Shown: positions 8,788 to 17,882, numbered from the stretch's first letter. The stretch: 64,000 nt of DNA from Paracoccus sp. (in: a-proteobacteria) (GCF_030538655.1 NZ_JAUNTO010000002.1:166711-230710), one strand, 5' to 3'. Program-made: numbers and translations. The notes: generated from the sequence alone by a model not told the origin.

Positions 8788-9272
8788 GGGTGCAGCACAA
8801 ACAGCCCGGCCCAGATCGCTGCTGCCGTGGCGGCACGTGCCGGGGTAAAGCGCCACTCGGGCTGTCCTTGCCGGGCCATTCCGGCCAGTGCATAGGCCAG
8901 CAGCAGGCCAAAGAACAGCACATGCGCCAGATCGCCATTCGCGATCAGATGCGCCCCGGCCCAGATGGCAAAGCCGCGCATCAGCCCTGACAGACCCGGT
9001 GCGCAGGCCGCCGCCAGCACCGCCAGTGGCATGGCCAGATTGACCAGCCAGCGTTGCCAGATCGCATGATCCCACAGGGGCACCACGGGCGCGCGCCCCG
9101 CCGCGACGATCAGCCAATACAGCAGCCCCAGCGACAGCAGGCTGTAGGCGATCACATAGCCGCGCCGCGACAGCGCCGCGATCAGCGCCCCGCGCAGGCC
9201 GGGCCGCGCCGGGATCACATGCGACCCCAGAAACGCTGCAAAGGCCAGAATGTATTCGCTCCATCCGCTCAT
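8757..9272 (-). CDS. NnrU family membrane protein
   Basis: 171 residues from ATG 9272, with about five membrane segments. Family-like blocks are FLGSHVIPARPGLRGAL, RRGYVIAYSLLSLGLLYWL and IWAGAHLIANGDLAHVLFFG. NnrU is required for nitrite/nitric-oxide reduction in Rhodobacter, but homologues occur outside denitrification loci and the function is unclear. The 3' end overlaps the convergent FAD gene by 31 bases. Confidence 0.85.
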   Translation of the reverse strand: MSGWSEYILAFAAFLGSHVIPARPGLRGALIAALSRRGYVIAYSLLSLGLLYWLIVAAGRAPVVPLWDHAIWQRWLVNLAMPLAVLAAACAPGLSGLMRGFAIWAGAHLIANGDLAHVLFFGLLLAYALAGMARQGQPEWRFTPARAATAAAIWAGLFVLHPYVIGVSPAP

Positions 9273-9339
9273 CCGGGTTGAATACGGGTTGCGGGCGGCT
9301 TTGTCATTGCGGATCATTGCCGCAGCCAATGAGGATGCC

Positions 9340-9903
9340 ATGAGCCGACTTGAAACTGCCTTTGCCGCCATCGACGCCGCCAATGCCGCCGATCCGAATA
9401 TCGTGGACGGCCAGCCCGCCGAATTGCTGTATGGCCAACGGATGACCGAGCAGCAGCGCCACCTGTTCCCCGATGCGTCCGAGCCGTTGCAGATCGCCTG
9501 TCGGGGCCAGCATGTCGAACGCTGGCTGTTGCCGCGCAAGGATTACGCGATGGACCGGGCGGGCTATCTGCAATGGCGGCAGGAACAGGGGCGACGCCAT
9601 GCCGCGCGTGTGGCGGGGATCATGACGGATGCGGGCTATGACGAGGCGGATTGCGCGGCGGTGGTGCGGATGCTGACCAAACAGGGGATCAAGCGCGATG
9701 CGGATGTGCAGGCGCTGGAGGATGTGGCCTGTTTCACCTTCATCCGCTGGTATCTGGGCGATTTCGCGGAAACGCAGCCCGATGACCGGATGCTGCGGAT
9801 CGTGGAAAAGACCGCGCGCAAGATGTCGGCCGAGGCACGGGCGCGGGCCTTGGAAGAATTCCCCATGCCCGATGATTTCGCCGCTGCCTTTCGGGATGAT
9901 TGA
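9340..9903 (+). CDS. DUF4202 domain-containing protein
   Basis: 187 residues with GAGGA ahead of ATG 9340. Conserved segments are SRLETAFAAIDAANAADPN, ACRGQHVERWLLPRKDY, RAGYLQWRQEQGRRHA and LEDVACFTFIRWYL. The family has no assigned biochemistry; the histidine- and arginine-rich helical pattern recalls HD-like hydrolases, but I would not assign one. It is translationally coupled (TGATG) to a CbiX-type chelatase, suggesting a role near siroheme or sulfur/nitrite reduction. Confidence 0.8.
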   Translation: MSRLETAFAAIDAANAADPNIVDGQPAELLYGQRMTEQQRHLFPDASEPLQIACRGQHVERWLLPRKDYAMDRAGYLQWRQEQGRRHAARVAGIMTDAGYDEADCAAVVRMLTKQGIKRDADVQALEDVACFTFIRWYLGDFAETQPDDRMLRIVEKTARKMSAEARARALEEFPMPDDFAAAFRDD

Positions 9904-10589
9904 TGCGTGCGGTGATTGTGGCCCATGGCCAGCCGGGTGCCCCCGGTCCGCAGCAGCAGGCGGTCGAGGAACTGGCCGCCGCCATTCAGACCCATGCGCC
10001 GGGGCTGACTGTTGTGGGCGCGACGCTGGCGATGCCCGGCGCGCTGGCCGCAGCCGTGCGGCCGGGCTGTGTGATCTATCCGATGTTCATGGCCGAGGGC
10101 TGGTTCACCACCCGCGAACTGCCGCGACGGCTGGCCGAGATTGGCGCGGATGCACGCGTCTTGCGGCCCTTTGGCGTGGAATCGGCCTTGCCCGCGCTGT
10201 GCATCGCCAAGGCGCGCGCGGCGGCTGAGGGCGAGGGCTGGGACGCGCGCGACACGACGGTGCTGCTGTCGGCGCATGGATCGCAGCGGGCGCGGGGATC
10301 GGCCAATGGCGCAAAGGCTCTGGCGGCCGTGATGGCGCCGCATTTCGCGCGTGTCGTCAATGGCTTCGTCGAGGAGGAACCGTTTCTGGCCGATGCCGCG
10401 CGGGGGCTGACCCGCGCTGTCAGCCTGCCGTTTTTCGCCACGCGGGCGGACCATGTGACCGACGATCTGCCTGTGGCGCTGGATCAGGCCGAATTCACCG
10501 GCCCGCGCCTTGACCCGATCGGCCTTGCGCCCGAGGTGCCTGCGCTGATCGCGGCCAGCCTGCGCGCCGGTCAGTCGGCCTGCCAATAG
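9903..10589 (+). CDS. CbiX/SirB-type sirohydrochlorin chelatase
   Basis: 228 residues containing two CbiX-like halves, each with a metal-binding His (VIVAHGQPG near the N-terminus, VLLSAHGSQRARGSANG near the middle). Such enzymes insert Co2+ or Fe2+ into sirohydrochlorin for cobalamin or siroheme. The start ATG overlaps the DUF4202 stop (TGATG). Cobalamin genes cobC and cobQ lie about 50 kb away in this window. Which metal it inserts cannot be told from sequence. The 3' end overlaps the convergent GNAT gene by 19 bases. Confidence 0.8.
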   Translation: MRAVIVAHGQPGAPGPQQQAVEELAAAIQTHAPGLTVVGATLAMPGALAAAVRPGCVIYPMFMAEGWFTTRELPRRLAEIGADARVLRPFGVESALPALCIAKARAAAEGEGWDARDTTVLLSAHGSQRARGSANGAKALAAVMAPHFARVVNGFVEEEPFLADAARGLTRAVSLPFFATRADHVTDDLPVALDQAEFTGPRLDPIGLAPEVPALIAASLRAGQSACQ

Positions 10590-11278
10590 GCATAGCCGCC
10601 CGCCGCCTGAAACCCAAGACGTTCATACAGCGCCACCGCACCCGTATTGCCGCGCGAGACGGCCAGCGCGATGCGGTCGGCACCGTGATCTGCGCCCCAG
10701 ATCGCCGCCTGCCGCATCATCCAGCCCGCAAGGCCCTTGCGGCGCAGGCCGGGGACGACTTCGACGGCATGGACCATGACCACGCCGCTGGCCACGGCGA
10801 CAAAGGCAGCCCCGGCGGCGCGGTCATCCGTCCGGCCAAGGATCGAGGTTTTGGGCGTGGGGGCGCGGTCCATCACCGCCTGACGGGTCGGGCCGATGTT
10901 GCCCGCCGACCAGATTTCCCGCTGAATCGCCATCGGCGGCCAGACGGTGAAGGTGGTAACAGCAGGGATGCTGGCGGTGGTCAGGGCCGAAACCGGCGCG
11001 GCGAGGATCGCGGTGGGCGTGTGGCGGCGAAGGCCGCGTTCAGCCAGCGCCTCGGCCAGTAGGTCGCCCTCGGCCACGCGGAATTGCGGCGGCTGGTCCC
11101 AGTTGCGCTGGATGGCGATGGCTGCCGTGATATCATCGCCCGTCCACGCGCCGGTGACGCGGGCCGACCCGACGCGCCCGCCGCCGCCCCTGCCGCGACC
11201 CACGGTGAACCCGCCCGCAACCGCATATTCGGCGGCGGGCCATGTGGTTTCAAAGGCGTCGCGCAGCGCGGCGTCCAT
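10571..11278 (-). CDS. GNAT family N-acetyltransferase
   Basis: 235 residues from ATG 11278 (a GTG lies one codon upstream). The acetyl-CoA-binding pattern is VVPGLRRKGLAGWMMRQAA, and the typical C-terminal NTGAVALYERLGFQAAGGYAYW follows. The N-terminal half (GDDITAAIAIQRNWDQPPQFRV) is a degenerate GNAT-like repeat. The substrate is unknown. It is coupled by a TGATG junction to the upstream CinA-like gene. Confidence 0.82.
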   Translation of the reverse strand: MDAALRDAFETTWPAAEYAVAGGFTVGRGRGGGGRVGSARVTGAWTGDDITAAIAIQRNWDQPPQFRVAEGDLLAEALAERGLRRHTPTAILAAPVSALTTASIPAVTTFTVWPPMAIQREIWSAGNIGPTRQAVMDRAPTPKTSILGRTDDRAAGAAFVAVASGVVMVHAVEVVPGLRRKGLAGWMMRQAAIWGADHGADRIALAVSRGNTGAVALYERLGFQAAGGYAYWQAD

Positions 11279-12021
11279 CACAGCGCCAGCCGCGCGCGCA
11301 GCGCCGCCATCGCCTCATCCACCCGCGCGGCATCCAAGCCCCGCACGACCAGATGCGTTCCCCAGCCACCTTCGGCGGTGTTGTAAGGATACGACCCTAG
11401 CGACAGATCGGGGAAAGCTGCCGCCACCTCTCGCAACCCCTCGGCCACGTCGGATTCTCCGCGCCGCACCTCGACCGAGGCGGATTGCACCGGGCGACCA
11501 CCGGGCAGGCGCGGGATCAGCCAGTCAACCATGGCACGGAACACCTGCGGCACACCCGCCATCGAATGCGTGCCGCCGATGGAAAAGCCGGGTGCGGCGC
11601 TGACGGCATTGTCGATCAGCGTCGCGCCAACCGGGATGCGGGCCATGCGCAGGCGGTTTTCGGTCAGTTCCAGACCCATCCGCTCGCACCGGGCGGCCAG
11701 CAGGGCGCGCGCCTGCGCGTGGATTTCCAGCGTGGTGCCATGCGCATCGGCCACGGCATCGGCGGTGATGTCGTCATGCGTCGGGCCAATGCCGCCCGAT
11801 GTGAACAGCAGGTCACAGGCCCCGCCAAGGCTGCGGTCCAGCGCGCGGATCGCGGCGACGATGGTGTCATGCACATCTGGCACCACGCGGATTTCGCGCA
11901 GATCGAACCCGGTCGCCGACAAAATCTGCGCCAGATGATGGGCGTTACCCTCGCGCGTGCGGCCCGACAGGATTTCGTCGCCGATGACCAGAATGGCGGC
12001 GGTGGGGTTATCGGATTGCAT
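11278..12021 (-). CDS. CinA-like molybdopterin-binding (MoCF) domain protein
   Basis: 247 residues; ATG 12021 has AAAGGG 6 bases upstream. It shows the N-terminal CinA/MoCF fold: AAILVIGDEILSGRTREGN, LLFTSGGIGPTHDDITADAV and the PGFSIGGTHSMAGVPQVF block. It lacks the C-terminal PncC (NMN deamidase) domain of full-length CinA. In this group the MoCF domain is linked to ADP-ribose pyrophosphatase activity; that is family knowledge only. Confidence 0.85.
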   Translation of the reverse strand: MQSDNPTAAILVIGDEILSGRTREGNAHHLAQILSATGFDLREIRVVPDVHDTIVAAIRALDRSLGGACDLLFTSGGIGPTHDDITADAVADAHGTTLEIHAQARALLAARCERMGLELTENRLRMARIPVGATLIDNAVSAAPGFSIGGTHSMAGVPQVFRAMVDWLIPRLPGGRPVQSASVEVRRGESDVAEGLREVAAAFPDLSLGSYPYNTAEGGWGTHLVVRGLDAARVDEAMAALRARLAL

Positions 12022-12120
12022 GGCGACCCTTTCTGCTGGATGCCTCATCTAGACCCGGCGGCGGGGCTGGAACAAGTGGCCTGTCATCGCTATCTAGGCG
12101 GAATGAAAAAAGGCAGCGAC

Positions 12121-12915
12121 ATGGACGAAACCCGCATCACCCGCGAGGGTATCCGCATCCACACCCCCGACGATTTCGCCGGAATGCGCCGTGCGGGCGC
12201 AGTTGCCGCGCAGATTCTGGACGAGGTTGGCCCGATGGTGCAGCCCGGCGTTACCACCGGCGCGTTGGACGATTTTATCCGGGGGCGGGTGACGGAATTG
12301 GGCGTGACCAGCGCCACCATCGGCTATCGCGGTTATCAGCACGCCAGTTGTATCAGCGTGAACCATGTCGTCTGCCATGGTATCCCCGGCGACAAGGTGC
12401 TGTCAGATGGTGATATTCTGAACATCGACGTGACGGTGATCGTCGATGGCTGGTTCGGCGATACCAGCCGGATGTATGTGGCGGGTAAGCCCTCGGTCAA
12501 GGCGATGCGGCTGATTCAGGTCACGTATGACTGCCTGATGAAAGGGATCGAGGCCGTGCGCCCCGGCGCCACCTTTGGCGACATTGGGGCCGCGATCCAG
12601 AAATATGCGGAAGGCCACCGCATGTCGGTGGTGCGCGATTTCTGCGGTCACGGGCTGGGCCGAGTGTTCCACGCCCCGCCGAACGTGTTGCACTTTGGCC
12701 GCGCGGGCAAAGGCCCGGTGCTGGAGGAAGGCATGTTCTTTACCATCGAGCCGATGATTAACCTGGGTCGCCCGGAAACCAAGATTCTGGCCGACGACTG
12801 GACGGCGGTGACGCGCGACAAATCGCTGTCGGCGCAGTTCGAACATTCTGTCGGCGTGACAGCGGACGGGGTGGAAATCTTTACGCCCTCGGACAAGTTT
12901 TTCGATTTCGGGTGA
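12121..12915 (+). CDS. map: Type I methionine aminopeptidase
   Basis: 264 residues. I chose ATG 12121 (AAAAGG at -8); ATG 12103 is an alternative adding six residues. Metal ligands are visible in LNIDVTVIVDGWFGDTSRMY (two Asp), FCGHGLGRVFHAPPNV (His), FFTIEPMIN (Glu) and SAQFEHSVGVT (Glu). It removes the initiator methionine from nascent proteins. It is divergent from the CinA-like gene. Confidence 0.95.
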   Translation: MDETRITREGIRIHTPDDFAGMRRAGAVAAQILDEVGPMVQPGVTTGALDDFIRGRVTELGVTSATIGYRGYQHASCISVNHVVCHGIPGDKVLSDGDILNIDVTVIVDGWFGDTSRMYVAGKPSVKAMRLIQVTYDCLMKGIEAVRPGATFGDIGAAIQKYAEGHRMSVVRDFCGHGLGRVFHAPPNVLHFGRAGKGPVLEEGMFFTIEPMINLGRPETKILADDWTAVTRDKSLSAQFEHSVGVTADGVEIFTPSDKFFDFG

Positions 12916-13080
12916 TTTTCGGCGGTTTTCGGGAACTTTTGCCCGGCTGGCGGCATAGCATCGGAACCGGGTTCCGGCCTTGCGCGGGCACCCCGTAAAA
13001 GCCGTCTTATTTCCGCCAGCCGATTGCACCTGCCCCCGCAAAGGCGCACATCAGCGTTAACGATATACGGAGACACTCCC

Positions 13081-13830
13081 ATGCGTAACCTGATTCTGTC
13101 CGCTGCCCTTGCGTTGATTGCTCTGCCTGCTGCTGCTGATACGATCCGCGTCGGCATGTCGGGCAATTACTTTCCCTTTACCTTTGTTCGCGCTGACCAG
13201 TTGCAAGGGTTCGAGGTCGATTTCCTGAACGCCATCGGGCGCGAAACCGGCCATGACATCGAATTTGTCACCATGGGCTTTTCCGGCCTGATCGGCGCGC
13301 TGGAATCGGGGCGGCTGGATACGGTCGCGAACCAGATCACCATGACCCCGGAACGGGCCGAGCGGTTCGATTTTTCGCAGCCCTATGTCTATGATGGTGC
13401 GCAGGTCGTGACCCGTGCAGGGAATGAAGGGAATATCACCGGCCCCGAATCGTTGTCGGGCAAGACGGTGGCGGTGAACCTTGGGTCAAACTATGAACAG
13501 CTGCTGCGCGAATTGCCGAATGCGACCGAAATCGACATCCGCACCTATGAAAGCAATCTTCAACAGGATACCGCGCTTGGCCGCGTCGATGCTTTTGTGA
13601 TGGACCGCGTATCCTCTGCTCAGGTCATCGCCGAAAGCCCGCTGCCGTTGGCCCTTGCCGGAGAGCCTTTCTCGGAAATCCAGAACGCGCTGCCCTTTCG
13701 CAAGGATGCGGCGGGCGAGGCGCTGCGCACGCAGGTCGATGAGGCCATCACCCGCCTGAAGGAAAGCGGCGAATTGGCCGAGATTTCCGTAAAATGGCTG
13801 GGCGCGGATGTAACCAAGCCTGCCAACTGA
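13081..13830 (+). CDS. ABC transporter substrate-binding protein, polar amino acid family (SBP family 3)
   Basis: 249 residues; GGAG precedes ATG 13081. The signal peptide is about residues 1-19 (MRNLILSAALALIALPAAA). The mature part begins DTIRVGMSGNYFPFTFVRAD and carries the family 3 pattern RLDTVANQITMTPERAERFDFS. It is a periplasmic receptor for a polar amino acid or cystine-like solute; the substrate is not determinable here. It is the first gene of a three-gene operon. Confidence 0.9.
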   Translation: MRNLILSAALALIALPAAADTIRVGMSGNYFPFTFVRADQLQGFEVDFLNAIGRETGHDIEFVTMGFSGLIGALESGRLDTVANQITMTPERAERFDFSQPYVYDGAQVVTRAGNEGNITGPESLSGKTVAVNLGSNYEQLLRELPNATEIDIRTYESNLQQDTALGRVDAFVMDRVSSAQVIAESPLPLALAGEPFSEIQNALPFRKDAAGEALRTQVDEAITRLKESGELAEISVKWLGADVTKPAN

Positions 13831-13831
13831 A

Positions 13832-14503
13832 ATGGCGCTGAACCTGCAATATATGGCTGACCTGATCCCGGTGATCGGCAGCTATGTCCCGAAAACGCTG
13901 GCCATGGCATCTGTTGCCATGGTCCTTGCGCTGATTTTGGCGGCGCTTTTGGCGATCATCCGCGTTTTGCGCGTGCCGGTCGCCAATCAGATCACCATCG
14001 TTTTCATCAGCTTTTTCCGCGGCACGCCCCTGCTGGTGCAGCTGTTCCTGTTCTATTACGGCTTGCCGCAGATGCTGGCCTTCATGCGCAATGTCGATGG
14101 GGTAACGGCGGCGGTCTTTGGCCTGACGCTGCATTTCGCCGCCTATATGGCCGAAAGCATCCGCGGCGCGATCATCGGCGTTGACCGTAGCCAGTGGGAG
14201 GCCGCCGAGGCGATCGGCATGACCCGCTGGCAGATGCTGGCGCGTATCATTCTGCCGCAGGCGGCGCGGGTGGCGGCGCCGACTTTGATGAATTATTTCA
14301 TCGACATGATTAAATCGACCTCGCTGGCCTTTACCCTTGGCGTGACCGAAATGATGGGCGCGGCGCAGAAAGAGGCGTCGGGGTCTTTCCTGTATCTTGA
14401 GGCGTTTCTGGTCGTCGCCGGGCTTTACTGGGTCATCGTCGAGGCGCTGTCCTTTGCGCAGCGCCGTCTGGAAGTGCGTCTGAACAGGGCTTTGGCAAGA
14501 TGA
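13832..14503 (+). CDS. Amino-acid ABC transporter permease (HisM/GlnP family)
   Basis: 223 residues starting 1 base after the receptor gene's stop. About five membrane helices; N-terminal signature ISFFRGTPLLVQLFLFYYGLP and the EAA loop EAAEAIGMTRWQMLARIILPQA. A single permease gene implies a homodimer. It overlaps the ATPase gene by 4 bases (ATGA). Confidence 0.93.
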   Translation: MALNLQYMADLIPVIGSYVPKTLAMASVAMVLALILAALLAIIRVLRVPVANQITIVFISFFRGTPLLVQLFLFYYGLPQMLAFMRNVDGVTAAVFGLTLHFAAYMAESIRGAIIGVDRSQWEAAEAIGMTRWQMLARIILPQAARVAAPTLMNYFIDMIKSTSLAFTLGVTEMMGAAQKEASGSFLYLEAFLVVAGLYWVIVEALSFAQRRLEVRLNRALAR

Positions 14504-15255
14504 GCTGCACGATCGAGATCACCGGCCTGACCAAGCGCTTCGGCGATAACACGGTTCTGAACGGCATCGACCTGTGTATCCAGCCGGGCGAGCGGCTGGC
14601 GATCATCGGGCCTTCGGGGACGGGCAAATCAACGCTGCTGCGCTGTCTGAATTTCCTCGACCGGCCCGATGCGGGGGTGATCCGAATGGGCGATTTCACC
14701 GTGGACGCGGCCCGCGCGACCCGCGCCGATATTCTGGCGCTGCGGCGGCGCACGGCCTTTGTGTTTCAGAACTACGCGCTGTTCGCGAATAAAACCGCGC
14801 GCGAGAATATCACCGAAGGGCTGGTGGTGGTGAAGGGGCAGTCCCGCGCGGCGGCGAACGCCCGCGCCGATGCGATCCTGCGCCAGATCGGGCTGACCGA
14901 GAAAGCGAATTCCTATCCCGCCGCGCTGTCGGGCGGTCAGCAACAGCGCGTCGGCATTGGCCGGGCGATGGCGCTGGACGCCGATATGATGCTGTTTGAC
15001 GAACCGACCAGCGCCCTTGACCCCGAATGGGTGGGCGAGGTGCTGGACCTGATCCGCAGCATCGCCGACGGTCGCCAGACCATGCTGATCGTGACGCATG
15101 AGATGCAATTCGCCCGCGAGATCGCCGACCGCGTGATCTTTATGGAAGGTGGTCGCATCGTCGAGGCAGGCCCCCCCTCGCAGATTTTCGACGCGCCGCA
15201 GGACGACCGGACGCGCGCGTTTTTGCGGCGCGTCACCCCCGGCGGAACGGGGTGA
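14500..15255 (+). CDS. Amino-acid ABC transporter ATP-binding protein
   Basis: 251 residues. Walker A GPSGTGKSTLL, Q-loop VFQNYALF, signature LSGGQQQRVGIGRAMAL, Walker B MMLFDEPTSALDPE and switch His in IVTHEMQFA. It is the HisP/GlnQ class energising the permease at 13832. The last 23 bases overlap the end of the convergent DUF482 gene. Confidence 0.94.
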   Translation: MSCTIEITGLTKRFGDNTVLNGIDLCIQPGERLAIIGPSGTGKSTLLRCLNFLDRPDAGVIRMGDFTVDAARATRADILALRRRTAFVFQNYALFANKTARENITEGLVVVKGQSRAAANARADAILRQIGLTEKANSYPAALSGGQQQRVGIGRAMALDADMMLFDEPTSALDPEWVGEVLDLIRSIADGRQTMLIVTHEMQFAREIADRVIFMEGGRIVEAGPPSQIFDAPQDDRTRAFLRRVTPGGTG

Positions 15256-16354
15256 ATTCGCCCATAAAGGCGATTTCATCGGCTGTGGCGCGGCGTTCGC
15301 GGGTCAGGTAATCGTCCAGCGCGCGGTAAAAGCCGGGGTCGGCGACCCAATGCAGGCTGTGCGTCTGCGTCGGCACATAGCCGCGCGCCAGCTTGTGTTC
15401 GCCCTGCGCCCCGGCCTCGACGCGGGCAAGGCCGTGTTCGATGGCCCAGTCGATTGCGCGGTGATAGCACAGCTCAAAGTGCAGGAACGGGTGATCCTCG
15501 ATACAGCCCCAATAGCGGCCATAGATCGCATCCGAGCCAAGAAAGTTCAGCGCCCCGGCGATGGGGGTGCCGTCACGCTCGGCCAGCACCAGCACGATGT
15601 CACCCCGCATGGTGTCGTGGATCAGATCGAAGAACGCGCGGGTTAGATAGGGGCGGCCCCATTTGCGGCTGCCGGTGTCTTGGTAAAAGGCCCAGAAGGC
15701 GTCCCAATGCTGGGGCCGGATGTCGTCTCCGGTCAGGCTGCGAATGGTGCCGCCAAAACCCTGCGCGCGTTCGCGCTCCTTGCGGATCGCTTTGCGCTTG
15801 CGGCTGGACAGATCGGCAAGGAAATCGTCGAAGGTGGTATAGCCCCGGTTCAGCCAGTGGAACTGCTGCGTGGCGCGCGGCAGGAAGGGGCCGGGTTCGC
15901 CAGCCTCATCCTCGGTGCAGAAGGTGACATGCACGCCTGACGCGCCGACATGCCGCGCCACTTGGGTCATCCCTTGCAACAGCGCGGCGCGGATAGCCGG
16001 ATCGGGTGACAGCAGACGTGGCCCGGTGACGGGGGTAAAGGGCACGGCGCATTGCAGCTTGGGGTAGTAGTCGCCGCCCGCGCGCGCGTAAGCCTCGGCC
16101 CAGCCATGGTCAAAGATATATTCGCCCTGACTGTGCGACTTGGCATAAAGCGGCGCGGCCCCGACAATCTGACCATCCTGTTCCAGCGTGATATGCAGCG
16201 GCTGCCACCCCGTGCTGGGACCGACCGATCCCGACTGTTCCAACGCCGCCAGAAAGCGATGGCTGGTGAACGGGTTATCGCCCGCCAGCCCGTCCCAGAC
16301 CGGGGCGGGAATGGCGGTGATGTCGGGATGCGTGGTCAGGGAAAGCGTGGTCAT
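15233..16354 (-). CDS. DUF482/peptidogalycan biosynthesis-type GNAT protein
   Basis: 373 residues from ATG 16354; a TTG lies nine bases upstream. It has the N-terminal PVWDGLAGDNPFTSHRFLAALE motif, RKRKAIRKERERAQ, and C-terminal LNFLGSDAIYGRYWGC, HFELCYHRAIDWAIEHG and GAQGEHKLARGYVP blocks of the DUF482 (FemAB/GNAT-like) family. It probably transfers an acyl or aminoacyl group; the substrate is unknown. It lies downstream of the RhlE-like helicase gene, separated by strong hairpins. Confidence 0.85.
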   Translation of the reverse strand: MTTLSLTTHPDITAIPAPVWDGLAGDNPFTSHRFLAALEQSGSVGPSTGWQPLHITLEQDGQIVGAAPLYAKSHSQGEYIFDHGWAEAYARAGGDYYPKLQCAVPFTPVTGPRLLSPDPAIRAALLQGMTQVARHVGASGVHVTFCTEDEAGEPGPFLPRATQQFHWLNRGYTTFDDFLADLSSRKRKAIRKERERAQGFGGTIRSLTGDDIRPQHWDAFWAFYQDTGSRKWGRPYLTRAFFDLIHDTMRGDIVLVLAERDGTPIAGALNFLGSDAIYGRYWGCIEDHPFLHFELCYHRAIDWAIEHGLARVEAGAQGEHKLARGYVPTQTHSLHWVADPGFYRALDDYLTRERRATADEIAFMGEFTPFRRG

Positions 16355-16397
16355 GCCCGGCAAGATAGTGTGGCAGGCTGACGCCTGCCATGCCTCC

Positions 16398-16454
16398 GGC
16401 GGGGATATTTATCAAACGAAAGACAGAGGTTTGTCTTTCGTTTGCAAATATCCC
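16398..16454. repeat. Long near-perfect inverted repeat (GGCGGGGATATTT element)
   Basis: The inner arms 16413-16425 and 16432-16444 are a perfect 13-bp inverted repeat around a 6-base loop. Outside them GGGATATTT (16402-16410) pairs with AAATATCCC (16446-16454), giving a hairpin of about 22 pairs. The left end matches the core at 5712. It sits between two minus-strand genes and may act as a terminator or RNA-processing/stability element for the helicase transcript. Confidence 0.7.
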
Positions 16455-16460
16455 GGGGGT

Positions 16461-16478
16461 CCGGGGGCTGGCCCCCGG
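16461..16478 (-). terminator. GC-rich hairpin behind the RNA helicase gene
   Basis: CCGGGGGC (16461-16468), a 2-base loop, then GCCCCCGG (16471-16478): an 8-bp perfect stem 16 bases beyond the helicase stop. No U-run follows, so it may work together with the adjacent long inverted repeat. Confidence 0.5.
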
Positions 16479-16493
16479 CCTTTGGGCACAACC

Positions 16494-17882
16494 TTACGCC
16501 TTTTGCGCCGATTTCGGTGCGCGCGAGGGGCGGCGGGCCGGGCGTTTTTGACCGGCTGCGCCTGCGGGGCGTCCCTTGTGGCGTGATTTCGGCGCGGGGA
16601 CGGCTTCGGGCGGGCGCTCGCCGCCGATGACGGGGATCTGCGCCTTCATCGCCTTTTCGATGTCGCGCAGCTCGCCCAGCTCGCCCGGAGCGCAGAAGGC
16701 GACGGCGCGACCGTCGCGGCCCGCGCGGGCGGTGCGGCCGATGCGGTGGACATAGTTGTCGGCCACATTCGGCAGGTCATAGTTATAGACATGCGCGATC
16801 TCGGGGATGTCGATCCCGCGCGCGGCCACATCGGTCGCCACCAGCACCTGTGATTTCCCGGCGCGGAAATCTGACAACGCCCGGTCGCGCTGACCCTGAG
16901 ATTTGTTGCCGTGGATCGCGCCGACCCTGAAGCCCCATTTCTCCAGCAGTTTGGCCAGCTTTTCGCTGCCATGCTTGGTGCGGCCGAAGACGATGGCCAA
17001 TTCGCCGGGATGTTTCGACAGGTATTCGGCCAGCAGCGCCGCCTTGTCGCCCTGCGTGACGAAATGCACGCCCTGGTCGATCTTGCCGGCCGCCTGACCG
17101 GGCGGGTTCACCGCGACGCGGACCGGATCGTTCAGATAGGTGTCGGCCAGTTCCTCCATCAGTTTCGGCATGGTGGCCGAAAACAGCAGGGTCTGGCGGG
17201 ACGCGGGCAGCAGTTTCGCAATCCGGCGCAGCGCGTGGATAAAGCCGATGTCCAGCATCTGGTCGGCCTCGTCCAGCACCAGATATTCGGTGCGGCTGAA
17301 ATCGACCGCGCCGCGTTCGATCAGGTCGATCAGGCGGCCCGGCGTTGCAATCAGCACATCAAGGCCGCGGCCAAGCCGGTCAATCTGCACGTTGATCGAC
17401 GCCCCGCCGACCACGCGGAAACTGCGGATGGCGGTGCCTTTGGCATAGGCTTCGATGTTCTGGTAAATCTGCGTGGCCAATTCCCGCGTCGGCGCAAGGA
17501 TCAGCGCACGGCAGGTTTTCGGCTCGGGCTTGCGGCCTTGCGCCAGAATGCGGGTCAGCATCGGCAGGCCAAAGGCCGCCGTTTTACCAGTGCCGGTCTG
17601 GGCAAGGCCCATCAGATCACGCCCCGCGACGATCTGCGGGATCGCGTCGCGCTGGATCGGCGAGGGGGTCTCGATCCCCAGTTCCGGCAGGTTGATCGCC
17701 ACGCGCGCATCAATGCCCATCTGGGTAAACGGCGTGTCGATGTCGGGGATCGCCCGGCGGATGAATTTTTCTTCAAAAGCATCGGCGCGCGGTTTGCCGC
17801 GACGCGAGGTGCTGGGTTTGCCATTGTTACGGTTGAAACGCGGTTTGCCCGAACGCTGCGGGCGGGTATCAGTCGTCATCAT
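16494..17882 (-). CDS. DEAD-box RNA helicase (RhlE-like)
   Basis: 462 residues; two consecutive ATGs at 17882 and 17879. Motifs in order: GIETPSPIQRDAIPQI (Q motif), AQTGTGKTAAFGLP (I), PTRELATQI (Ia), VLDEADQML (II), LLFSATMP (III), ATDVAARGIDIPE (V), HRIGRTARAG (VI). The basic C-terminal tail (about 400-462, rich in Arg, Lys, Pro, Ala) is probably an RNA-binding extension. It likely works in ribosome assembly or RNA decay. A 210-base leader region (17883-18092) separates it from dtd. Confidence 0.92.
   Translation of the reverse strand: MMTTDTRPQRSGKPRFNRNNGKPSTSRRGKPRADAFEEKFIRRAIPDIDTPFTQMGIDARVAINLPELGIETPSPIQRDAIPQIVAGRDLMGLAQTGTGKTAAFGLPMLTRILAQGRKPEPKTCRALILAPTRELATQIYQNIEAYAKGTAIRSFRVVGGASINVQIDRLGRGLDVLIATPGRLIDLIERGAVDFSRTEYLVLDEADQMLDIGFIHALRRIAKLLPASRQTLLFSATMPKLMEELADTYLNDPVRVAVNPPGQAAGKIDQGVHFVTQGDKAALLAEYLSKHPGELAIVFGRTKHGSEKLAKLLEKWGFRVGAIHGNKSQGQRDRALSDFRAGKSQVLVATDVAARGIDIPEIAHVYNYDLPNVADNYVHRIGRTARAGRDGRAVAFCAPGELGELRDIEKAMKAQIPVIGGERPPEAVPAPKSRHKGRPAGAAGQKRPARRPSRAPKSAQKA

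Noticed and set aside
11485-12102. Long N-terminal extension of map
   Set aside because: It would overlap the CinA-like gene completely; the family start and ribosome-binding site are at 12121.
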